DNA from: Trebouxia sp. TZW2008
Taxonomy: Eukaryota; Chlorophyta; Trebouxiophyceae; Trebouxiales; Trebouxiaceae
DNA length: 64,000 bases
Direction of reading: 5' to 3'
NCBI GenBank assembly: GCA_002118135.1
Contig: BDIU01000047.1
Location: 286,484 to 350,483, forward strand
Shown: piece by piece, positions 46,652-56,847 of the stretch
Layout of the letters: the number at the start of each line of letters is the position of its first letter
How positions within the stretch are numbered: the stretch's first letter is position 1
The notes under the pieces: model-generated
Database searches by the model: none
What the model saw: the letters and a program-made list of their open reading frames with translations, nothing else
Told to the model about the DNA's origin: nothing
Program-made: the position numbers and the translations under genes

Positions 46652-49600
46652 TGCAAGACACAGACTGGGGATTTGCTACAGGAGTGCCTACTCTAGAACA
46701 GCTTTTGCAGCAGCATGAGGCACCTGCCAGCAACTCAGCGGTACAAGCAGGTGTGAGAATGACAGACTCTCTTTCACATCATTCTGGCTCAATTGTGCTT
46801 GTTTCTGACATTGTCTGTATGGCCCCTTATTGGGTGTTTCAGGCAGTATTTCAGTGATACAATGTGCATGCTAGCTTGCCTGGCAGCCTGTCAGCAATCA
46901 CAAAGACGGAACAATCCAAGAAGAGATGGATTCTGTGGCTGACTTGCAGGATACTTGGCAGCCTTGCGTGAAAGCCGGACATTCAATTGTCCAGACTGTG
47001 TCGACGCCATGGCTGAGGCGTATGGAGTGTCAGCAGCAGTGAGCCAGCTAAGGGTATGTGCACACACTCCACTGATCAGTGCATCCATAGTTTGCTTGAT
47101 CATGGCTGCATACGCTGTCAAGGTTGTGTTGTGAAACATGGGCTGTACAATACATGCCAAAAATCAGGAACATTCAAGAATTGTGAAAAATGAAAAAACA
47201 AGTTGATGCCGTTGAGTGTCACCATTGGAGCATCTGTGAAAAGAGACAGCCCAGGAGCTTGGCTTCAACAGCAGCAGTGTGATCTATGACGGATCAGCCC
47301 TTTGTGTTGCGACAAATGTGAGTAAGCATGTCCAGCAAATGGCTGCAATTGCATTACACACCCTCATGCAGCTGACTCACCTAGCTCTGCTGACATACAC
47401 ACTAGACACTGTGGCAGGTGTTCATTTTGAAAGCACACATGAACCGCTGACGCATCGCTCACTCAAAATCTGTGCTGCATCCACTGTGAACTACAAGGAG
47501 CAAATACAGAATAAGCCAAAACCTGTGCATTCACAGCTGCAAATTGTGAGGACCGCATTCAGGGCAGACAAGCATGACAGTCATCAGCACACCATGTGAT
47601 GCTGCTCATGCAGGGCTCAGTGATGACAAATCAGCTCAGTCATGACAGCCTGGAAGCGACTGAGGATGCAAGGCAGCTCCTGAAGAGTCGATTACGGCTT
47701 GCTTGGTCTGATGAAGCCGTCAAGCAGGGAGTCAGCCATGCCAAGAAAGGAGAGTATGATGCTGCAGTCAGCTGGTATAAGAAGGTGATGCCAGCGATGT
47801 TTCTCTGCGTAATCCTCCATATGTTATATGTAGTTTGCAATTGTTTGCGAGTGGCTCGTTGAAAGGCAGCACACATTGCGAACTGCGCATTGCAATGGCG
47901 CCCAACATGTAGCTAGCCATGCGCAAGTGGAGTGTCACTCACTGAAACAGAGAAGATGGTCACCCAACAGGTGATACCTTGCTCATGATGTAATTGGCCC
48001 AGGTATGACACATTGTCCCTGATTTGGCACTATTATAGCTCACATTCGGCATAGTCACCCTTTGCTGTATCAAGGCTCCTGCTGAATGAGCACCTCGTTC
48101 ACAGTTTAAACCTAGTTTAGCTATGTCCATGGCACAAAACTGCAGGAGCAGCTTTTGGGAGGTGGACTGCAAAGCGGTGTCAGGAAGTGGTATCTGTTTG
48201 CATGCACACTCCCAGTTGTATTGTATGTGAATGTATGTTTCTATAGGGCTGTGCATCTGTGTATATGTGTGCTTGACAAGCAGGCGCACACATGCTGCTT
48301 GGATGCGTTTGTGCCATATCATGGGCATGATGGGATACTGTTAGTATTCTGAGTAAAGTTGGCACGGGGTGTTACGGGTTGTTATGGGTCATTGTTGGCA
48401 ATACCTGTTTGTGCAGGCTCTGGAGTTAGACAGGCGCAATGTGGATGCATGGGTGGCTAGAGGGGCTGCATATGCTAATCAGCATGCCTTCCCAAAGGCA
48501 ATTGCGGACTTCCAGACTGCACTAGGTACGTACTGAATCCACAGCAAGAATGTGTGTACAGACAATGGTTGTGGCTTGCCAATAGTTGAACGCTGCACTT
48601 CACACAAGCCGCATCATTGATAGGTGATCCCAAGATGCATCCATGCTCCTGAATTGGTGGCCTTCAGCATGTTTGAAGTGAGCTTCATCAGGAAGCTATG
48701 ACTGCTCATCTAAACTGTTCTTGGTCATGCCACCTCAATTCAGTGGAAACATAATCAGCGGCGCTGCATCCACTGAATTTTGCACACGTGGCCTTTGTGC
48801 AGCATTGAAGCTTGTGATTGAATGTTCTTATGATTGTATGTTCTTATGATTGTATGTTCTTGTGATTGTATGTTCTTGCGACTGCACGATTGATCATTCC
48901 TACAATATCAGCTGTGGTGCAAGTTGACAAAGGTTTGTCAGGATTTCTGCAGAGATTGAGCCTGCACATGTCAATGCCAGCAAGTATTTGCGGAAGACAG
49001 AGCAGCACATGACTCAGCTGGGGATACCTGTTGCTGCTCCACTGCAACCTCAAGCACAACAGAGCAACTGGGCCTTAGCAGAAGCACCAGAAGCTGATGA
49101 CCTAGCGACTCATGATCAATGTGTACAAGGTATTTCTGGGCTGCAGAGGCTTTGCTACTTCATATATGGTTAGCACAGCATACGCTGGACAAATCATCCA
49201 TTGCGTTGTGCTGAGCCAATTGAAAGCAGCACAATGCAGTGCAGTGCTGTGCTGTGCTGTACTGTGCTGTGCTGTGCTGTGCTGTGCTGAGGTGAGGTGA
49301 CATAATGTGCTTTGCAGGAACAACCTCTGCCGCACACGTTATGCAGCCGCATGCAACACAGACAGCAGAACCTGGAAATGCCTCTTCAAGGGGTGATGAC
49401 ACACAGCAGCAGGATATGAACTTGCAGGAAGCCCTGAAGATTGTCTCCAAGCATTACACTTCCAGGAACACTACTGTGTTTGCTCTCTTGACATTTGCCA
49501 GCACATTTGCATCCTCATCTGCAACAACAGCAGATGAGCGGAGTGCATGTCACCTCCCAGTACAACTTCGAATTGTCCCCCTCATGATGATGTGTACCTT

Positions 49601-49940
49601 GTTGCCTGCTCATCATGTCACCTCGTAGCTGTTTGAGAAAGACACTTCAAAGCCATGCTGGCAACTATCTGGTCTCATATTCATGTTGTGAGCTAATAGC
49701 TGTTGCAAACCGGCAATGCAAAACCATGCTGATGTGTAGCCATCAGCATCTGCTTTGTGTAGCTTGTTGCCTGCTTTTGTTGTTGGCTTGCTGCTTGAGA
49801 AAGGCACTCTGAAGCCATCTGGATGTGTAGTATTGCAGTGGGTGTGGTGCGCTTTGCAGGCCACATCAGAAGAGCAGCAAGAGCAAGCACAGTCACAAAA
49901 AGAGGTAAAGCCTGTGACGTCTACGCCTGATTATCTGTAG
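46652..49940 (+). CDS. TPR protein resembling the TTC14 C-terminal region, 5' exon unresolved
   Basis: Exons 46652-46750, 46950-47053, 47246-47317, 47614-47784, 48417-48525, 48953-49129 and from 49318 join in phase. The TPR core reads HAKKGEYDAAVSWYKK, ALELDRRNVDAWVARGAAYA and FPKAIADFQTALG, followed by HVNASKYLRKTEQHM. This order is that of TTC14-type proteins. Upstream is a short cysteine motif, TFNCPDCVDAMAEAYGV, of unknown role. After the TPRs comes a disordered Gln/Ser stretch with LQEALKIVSKHYTSR. The final exon begins at about 49860, but two frames are possible: one ends KSSKSKHSHKKR, a basic tail like RNA-processing factors; the other ends at 49940. The start exon was not found. Confidence 0.7.
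48825..48885 (+). repeat. 16-bp tandem repeat, four units
   Basis: TTCTTATGATTGTATG recurs at 48825, 48841, 48857 and 48873 in the intron 48526-48952 of the TPR gene. Confidence 0.9.
49238..49290 (+). repeat. (GTGCT)n microsatellite
   Basis: About ten GTGCT units with one change lie shortly before the acceptor at 49317 in the TPR gene. Confidence 0.92.
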
Positions 49941-50639
49941 CTGCTAACGCGTGCTCTGTCGCTTATCAGATTAAGCACTTGACATTCCGGTACATCCGAA
50001 CTTTGCTGTTATGCCTGCTTACTGACAACCAAGCGTGCAAAGCATGCAACTGACTTGGGCAACAAATGATGTGATACAGCATGCAGCATCCATCGGTCTC
50101 CCACAATAGATCAGCAGGTTGCTCCCTCAATCAATTGTGTTGCTTTGATACCCTTTTGCTTTTTTTACAAATAATGTGATGTGTTGTGGTCTTCAGGAAG
50201 AGCCATACTCACAGATCAAGAAGTCCATCAAACAATGACAGGCAGCAAACTGCTAGAAGGAAATCAGCATGAGGCAGCCGAGCTGTGCTTTCAGCTCCCT
50301 GTGACATCACTGTCATTGCATGTGATAGTCCAGCTGTGTGTTCAGCTTCTTGCAATGTCATCGGCATTTTGAGTGTCATGTTCAACGCTGCACCTGAACT
50401 TGAAATGCAGCTGCCTGCCAGCTTCCGTTTCTGCCTGCAAATGTGAATATGCTCTGAGCCCCATAGATTATGTGCATCTTTTCTGACCTTGCAAACACTG
50501 TCATGTATTGCGCCGTTTGGTGAGGTTGCACAACTAACCACAGCAGTTGCATATGTGGTCCATGATCACAACACAGCTGAGCAGGTCACAGGTCAAAGCG
50601 CTTTTCATGCTCTTACCAGGATGCAGGGAGGCCTGTTAT

Positions 50640-51060
50640 TTTGACAAGCAGCTTGCTTTTGCTCTGCACCAACAAGCTGCTTGCGTCTGTTCCACCAGCT
50701 CTTGTTTTGCTTGTGTGACTCCTTTACATCAGTATCAGCCACCTGCATGCCATCAGTAGTCCTCAGATGAGGGAACCACTTTCAGGCTTGTACAGCTCTT
50801 GTTTTGCTTGGTCAGCTGAGCAGCAACAGCATCAGCCACCAATATGCGACCAAACGCCTTGGAAGAGGACCCCACCGTCAGGTTTACACCAGCCCTTGCT
50901 TTACTTGATTGGCTTTGCAGCTGCAGCATCAGGCATCTTCACACCATCAGCAGCAGTATACAGGAATGGACAACACTGTCTGGATTATACCAGCTCTTGC
51001 TTTGCTTGACTGACTTTGTTGCATCAGCATAAGTCACCTGCACGCCATCAGCAGTGTTTG
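50640..51060. repeat. About 97-101-bp tandem repeat, four or more units
   Basis: ACCAGCTCTTG(T/C)TTTGCTTG recurs with starts at 50698, 50794, 50891 and 50992. Each is followed by CATCAGCCACCTGCATGCCATCAGCAG-like text. On the minus strand each unit holds CAG|GTGRCT, a donor-like site. This may therefore be another exon-end array of the ORP gene whose source exon I did not identify. Confidence 0.75.
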
Positions 51061-51119
51061 GGGCGCCACTTTTAGCACTGCCGAACATCGTGCATCAGGT
51101 CCTTCAAGTTGTGCGGTGG

Positions 51120-51245
51120 AGAGTTCAGCTCAGGTGGAACTCCCTATGCAGTACATCAGGCTATGCAATGGGGGACTCAGCTCAGATGCAACTTCCTATG
51201 CAACATATCAGGCTGTGCAGTGGGGAAGTCAGCTCGGATGAAAGT
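51120..51245. repeat. 52-bp tandem repeat, three units
   Basis: CAGCTCAG-type starts lie at 51126, 51178 and 51230. Each unit contains CAT.AGGCT(A/G)TGCA(A/G)TGGGG. Confidence 0.85.
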
Positions 51246-51329
51246 CATAGCAGCTTCTGGCTTTGTTCATGGTTGTGAAACTCTGGCAGCAAGCTGTGGC
51301 CTTGAGGAAGTTGGAGAGTTTGGCTGACA

Positions 51330-51440
51330 GCATTGCGTATCTTGCCTCTGGGCAGATCAAACAGACGGTTGGCATTGCAACATGTTAGATCAAGCATTTG
51401 GCTGACAGTGTTGCGTACCTTGCTCTTGGGCAGCTCAAGC
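51330..51440 (-). repeat. Exon-end/donor duplication (2 copies, 79 bp)
   Basis: The ORP exon end coding LLELPKSK (donor AAG|GTACGC at 51418/51419) is copied at 51340. There it reads LFDLPRGK, and the donor has changed to ATACGC. Confidence 0.85.
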
Positions 51441-53136
51441 AACCTGCTGACATCGCTGCTGGCATGCATCGCATCCAGGATGCAGCTCCACAGCCCAGCC
51501 AGCAACATGGGTCCCGGCTGTGGCAGATTGACGTGACCGGTAATGGGTTCACCATACTCCTGGCAATCAAACAGCATGCCTGTAGCAATGAGCGGGTCAA
51601 ACGTTCAAATCCTTACTGTGCTGTAAGACTAATAACAATGACCAATAAAACGCTGTGTGTATTGTACATTGTAGTAGTTGTGAAGTGCTGATCAACAAGA
51701 AGTTAAACCCCAACTGCTGCATTCAAGTGTGCTGTTTGCATTGCATTTGCCTTCATGATGACCATGTGAACTCAGACATGCACAGTTTCTGTCATCACTT
51801 GGGTGTCATCTTTTCGGCCTTGGGTTGAGGTTGAGGCACTTGCTGGTCCAGCATCCTCATACAAGTTTATGACAGCAGTCACAGCACACTCAGCAAGCTT
51901 TCTCACCCTCTAGTTCAGGCTCGTTTGCTTGCTGTGGGGGACACTTGACATGGACTTGCTCTGACCACAGGCCTGATATGTGGGCTGTGACCACCCGCCG
52001 GCTGCCCAGCTGTTTGACTATTTGCCCTTCAACTGCAGAGCCGCCTTTGAAGCTGAGGGTCAGCCTGAGGTTGCTAGCTTTGCAGGATATTGTGAGGTTC
52101 CCTGCACAGAAGCTGGGCTTGCTGAGGTCAAGCAGTTGCTGACTGACTGCCGATCAGCTTGCAAATGCTGCTTCTGGTAGGTCCACTCAAACTTGCAAAA
52201 GCGTCGTGATTTGCATGTTTGCGTCAGTTTCAATTGTGGAGATCGGGGCATTGAATGTTTGTGCACAGCTGTCAGGGCATTGCATATTTGTATCAACTGC
52301 ATTTGCAGTCATCAGGGCATTGCAGTACAGTGTATGGGATGTGGTCCCACAAATTCAATCATTCCATTGATGGTCCTCTAAGGTCTGGGGTTGATGTGTG
52401 ATCCACAATTCTCGGCTCACCTGCAAGCTCCAGACCCCAAGCAGTGCTGCTGATCTGTCTCATGCGCAATTTTGGCAAAGAAGCTATGTAGCCCTCATTC
52501 CCCAGCAGCATGCTGACTTCGCCAAGCAGCTTGACCTTCACATGTTTGCTGCTGCTGACTCGACTGACTTTCAGGGAAGCAACTGGTGTCAGCGCCATCT
52601 GCATGACTGCTTGGGTGACAGTGGAGGTTGGTAGCTGTCGCTGCCAGAATGCTGTGCTGCTGTCATAGCTGCAGATTTCATGCACATTGACCTGCGCATT
52701 GGCTGTCTCACTCCCTACACCTGCATGAAAGGGTTTGTGCTTGAAGCGTCACACAGTCCCTTTGTGTGCATAAGCAGCAGTGCAACAGGTCCGGTGCTGA
52801 TGGCTGAGCTTTGCACTCAGTTGGTGTGGCATATGCAACTGACCAAGTTCAGATCTGTGAATGTGCTGCTGCTCAAGCATGTTACTTGGCTTGTCAGCAT
52901 AATGGCCACTAGGTCTGGGAACATCAGTGCAGAAGCAGAGCATCAGCCTGCAGACTCCCAACATGCGCTCTTGAGCATCAGGCGCTGCTTCTGCAGCCTG
53001 CAGGAGCTTTGCCCATCTCGCACAGTATCCCTGTAGTCGGCACAGTCATGCTTCGTTGCAGCGCTGGTAGGGCAAGCTGAGCTGCGCTGCTCATTGCATG
53101 CAGCACATAGCCTGAGGCGAGCCTTACCGCTGCCAT
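51419..53136 (-). CDS. Oxysterol-binding-protein-related protein (ORP), model partial
   Basis: ORPs move sterols and phosphoinositides between membranes. The ATG at 53136 gives a nine-base coding exon (53128-53136, MAA). It joins exon ending 53030: KLLQAAEAAPDAQERMLGVC, like the family's LERM..VAAF helix. Exon 52421-52691 codes KHVKVKLLGEVSMLLGNEGY and SSTAWGLELAG. It joins in phase with 51965-52101 (NLTISCKASNLRLTLSFKGG, VEGQIV), the characteristic beta strands. Exon 51419 to about 51570 (LLAGLWSCILDAMHASSDVS) fits the C-terminal helix. The hallmark EQVSHHPP is not seen; at 52.80 kb the frame reads LSHQHR. One or two exons are missing (52.7-52.9 and 51.6-51.9 kb), as is the extreme C-terminus. 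No PH domain is present. Confidence 0.7.
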
Positions 53137-53244
53137 CTTGCTCGCCGCCGCTGTATACGCTTGCCGTAAGCTCAGCAACCGTCGATGTGATCGCGAGCGA
53201 TAGTCAAACGGCCGCTGTGACCATATGCGACGGTAGCGCAGCGA
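53137..53244. promoter_or_regulatory. Compact bidirectional promoter, ORP (-) and thioesterase (+)
   Basis: The two predicted start codons are 108 bases apart and point away from each other. The segment is GC-richer than the flanking introns and rich in CG dinucleotides. Transcription starts may lie inside the opposite gene. Confidence 0.5.
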
Positions 53245-56200
53245 ATGGCAAGCGTCAAGCTTTGTCGACAAGGCAGAGCAGATGACCTCGGGGTGTCGAA
53301 CGTGGTTATGGTTGCAAGCTGGAGCTGTCGTGCGTGTGTCACTGCCGGCGCACTCATGGCGGCCTGCGTCAGCGGTAGCAGGTGGATAGCGAAGAGCAAG
53401 GAGCAGAAGCTTGCAGCACTCACAGCGGCCTTCACGCGGACGCAGCAAGCCAAAATCAGGCTGCTTTGCATCCCACCGGTCAGTGCACTCACGTGATTCA
53501 ACGACCTGAAGCTTGAACACTGTGATTGCCTAGGATGTTGGCTTGTATGCCAGCTGACATGCATCTTGTCCACGTCTTTGCTCCTATGCACAGCCATCCT
53601 GTTAGCTTTCCAGTTTGACCATATGACTGTCCAGACTGCCAACTGTTCAGCGAGAAAGAGCCTTGTCAGTAGTCCAAGCTTCGCATGCAGGCAGGTACAG
53701 GAGCTTGGGTGTACCAGCAATGGTGGAGGACCTTGCCAGACTTTGTAGAGGTAGGTTGTCAGTTGGACAAAGCCCTCTTGCAAGCTCAAGCTATCTGTAG
53801 ACAGCTTGTGCCAGGCTGAAACCAAGGGAAAACGCATATGCAACATACAAGGCTGTGTATGCCTGCAACACGCTTCATTGGCACTCGATGTAAAGGGCCA
53901 GCACAATCATCTGGATGCGGCAGCAGATGCACGTGCTACTTGCAGGTATTGCCAATTGAGCTGCCAGGAAGGGCTTCACGCATGCGGGAGCAGCAATTCA
54001 CCTGTATGCATGCTTTGGTGCAGAGCCTACTGTCAGAATTAGCTCCAATCCTTTGGTAAGTTCTGAGATGCTTCCCAGACACCTACACCCCAAGCACTGC
54101 TGACACTTGACACCTGAAACAATGGAGCATGTGCTTGCTTGACAAATTGTTTCAACTAAGCTAGCTGCCGTTGCTGGGTATACAGCTGCTGGCCCTGTTG
54201 CCTGCAGTTAGGTCAGACAATGGTGCGCAGGGCCTGTGTGGGTGCTGCTGCAGACCATGTCAGGATGAATATCGCTTACTAATCGCTGAACACATTGTAA
54301 GGATGTGGCTTGCTTTCACAGGGACAAGCCATATGCCATCTTTGGGCACAGCATGGGCGCTTGGATTGCCTTTGAGATGGCTCAGGTATGAGCTGCACTG
54401 TCTGACTCAAATCACCTGCGCTACAGCCTTTCCAAACACGCTAAACAGAAGCCCGTAGTCTGCTGTACCACCGCAGCGTCATATCACGCAGTTCAGCTCA
54501 GCTTACTTCACTTCCCTATCTGCTGGTTGTGAATTCTCAGACCATTTATAGCACCAGACAACAGCAGACGAGTTGCCTTGTGTTATGGTGGTTCTGCAGT
54601 TGACTGTGTGGTTTGTGTGATGGGGCTGACTGTTGATATCCTGTAGGAAGCAAGAAGGAGAGGTTTGCCATCCCCAGCAATGCTGATTGTCTCAGGCAAC
54701 AGAGCTCCACATCTAGCAGGTTCACAGCATGATGTTGACCCAACAATCATGCACCAGTTGAGTTACCCAAAGTTCTGGGCAGCTTTTGAGCGCAGATATG
54801 GACACAACCCAGACCTGGTAGGCACTTGTGAGCAGATGCACGGACCCATCAATTTTTCTTCCTTGTGTGATTACTTGTGTTGATTGCTTGGCAGAGCTGA
54901 TGCTCATGTTGACTGATCTGCATCAGTGCTCTATACTGATCTGCTCCGCATTGGAATGCAGCACTAGCACTACAGTCAGGTACAATAGCCCAGCATCTTG
55001 CTTGTCAGTACGCCTACCAAAGCAGCAATGGTCGGCTGTATCATGCAAAGATATGCTTGTCTGCTTAGATTGTGATCTGGAAGCAGACTCCCAAAACTGC
55101 ACTGACGAGCAAGCTTTGGAAAAACGCCCAGATCATATATCGTAGCAACATTCAAAACTCGTGCCGCGATTAAACTGTTGGTTCAAATGATGTAGCTGTA
55201 AGCATCTCAGAGGATCATGTTTAGGATCATGACAATTGGCTCTTGCTGCTTAATTGACTTGCTCAAGAGGTATGCCTGTTTCTGCAGGTTGACAACAGAG
55301 TGCGGCTCATGACTTGGCCCCTGCTGCAAGCAGACTTCAAGCTGGTAGAAACCTACGAGGTATGCTTGCTCTTGTGCATTTGGCATTTCATGGTCTCAGC
55401 TATGCATAGCAGACATCAGCAAAGATGCAGCACTTCAATGGGGCGAGAAGGCAACACTCCAGACAGAGCTGCCATGCTGCACTGTAGTGTTCAGACTTGG
55501 CTTAGCAGCTATTTGTGATGCAGCTGCAACTGTTGGCGGTCTGAAGCGCTGGCTTCTGCAACCTCCTTGTCTCTCATGCAAGCCATGCATACATTGTGCT
55601 GGTACCAGACGACAGCTGTTGCATTAGAGCGTGCTGCCTAACAGCAAGGCAAGCCAGTCTTGACCCTGGAGTAGAGTGTGCTTGAGCATGCAGGGGCCCA
55701 GCGTGCAAGGCCTGGACTGCCCTTTGCTAGCTGTGGGAGCCCGTGACGACAAGCGCTATACTGCTGATCAGGTAAGAAGACAGCTTTAGATCAGTTTGGG
55801 CTTCCTGTGGTCAGACCTGTACTGAGACAATGGACATTAGGTGTGAGGTTTGCTGTTAAGTGTGGAGCTTGATCATCATGACTTGGGCATTGATATTCTC
55901 CATGTGATGAGGCAACTAGCTTCACGTATGCATGTGGCCACAATGGGGAAACAGCATTGGGGACTCAAACGTCACTTGGGCATCAGAGTATCTGCGACCA
56001 CACTCGCAGCTGAGCTGATGCATATGCTGCACGATTCCGCACAGAATGTAGTCATTACAGTTGTCGCTGCTCAGGCTGCTAACAGCATTTGTCAATGTGT
56101 GAATGCAGATCAGCGCCTGGGGGAAGCACTGTCAGGACTTTACAGAGTGTTGGGTGCAAGGAGGGCATGATTACATCACGAAATCGGCAGAGTCATATAT

Positions 56201-56312
56201 TCTGCTCAACATCATTAGCAAAAGGCTGTCTGCTCTGATACAACATCACAGCTTGCAGCAGCAGACGTCTGAATGTAGTCGACATCAACAACTGCAAGCC
56301 TTGCGTACATAG
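53245..56312 (+). CDS. Stand-alone type II thioesterase (alpha/beta hydrolase)
   Basis: It hydrolyses acyl thioesters; type II members clear acyl groups from carrier proteins of polyketide, peptide or fatty-acid synthases. Eight exons (53245-53478, 53691-53750, 53946-54055, 54322-54385, 54647-54817, 55288-55359, 55694-55771, 56109-56312) sum to exactly 330 residues. The nucleophile elbow is GHSMGA with Ser145. The acidic residue is Asp255/256 in VGARDD and the catalytic His is His283 in GGHDYI. Other family marks are AGTGAWVYQQWW, LPIELPGRASR and RAPHL. The first 70 residues are an extra, weakly hydrophobic basic segment (VVMVASWSCRACVTAGALMA) that may be a targeting or membrane sequence. No synthase is in the window, so the partner is unknown. 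Confidence 0.9.
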
Positions 56313-56847
56313 TGTCTACGTCTCACATGTACAGCTGAGATGTCCTGCTGGCTGAGGCAAAAGCAATCACTGTAGCTGAGTGTAATGCAAATTCACAATG
56401 TAGGCAGAATGGCGACTGTCAGCCAGTCTGTTATTTGATCATCAGCAAACAGCATGTTGCTGAGAAATCTTGCGAAAATAGCCATAATCGAAGCTCAAAA
56501 CAACAGCAGCTGTGACTATCACCAAAGTTTGACATTGCTGTCTTCAACAATCAAAATTTGAAGTTCACTGTGTCAACTCTCAACCAAATGACCTCATTTG
56601 TCTACACTCAGACTGGCACTAGTACCAGTACTGCTTCATATACAAAATTGTCTTGCTAAGTGCATAAGCACGATTGGTTATAGCAGATCCTCGCCTACAG
56701 TAGCTTTGGCCTGACAGGCTGGAGCCACTAACTCCTGCTTTTTGCATGTCTCAAAGGTTGCGCGGCATCTGTGTCTAGGCGCCTGAACTTACTGTCAAAC
56801 CGCTGCGACAGCCAGCACCTGTCACACAGCACACATGAATGCTCACC
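56313..56847. other. Tail-to-tail intergenic region
   Basis: It lies between the thioesterase stop and the kinase stop. A TGTAA at 56381, about 70 bases after the thioesterase stop, could be its poly(A) signal. Otherwise it is empty and AT-richer. Confidence 0.45.

Larger units (their letters stand above)
49941..51339. other. 3' flanks with repeat arrays; possible last ORP exons
   Basis: This stretch lies between the TPR gene stop and the last recognised ORP exon. It contains the two arrays listed next. I found no clear C-terminal ORP exon in it, although the gene should need one. Confidence 0.35.

Noticed and set aside
53172..53906. A 244-codon minus-strand frame as a gene
   Set aside because: It runs antisense through thioesterase exons 1 and 2 and their intron, and shows no family features.
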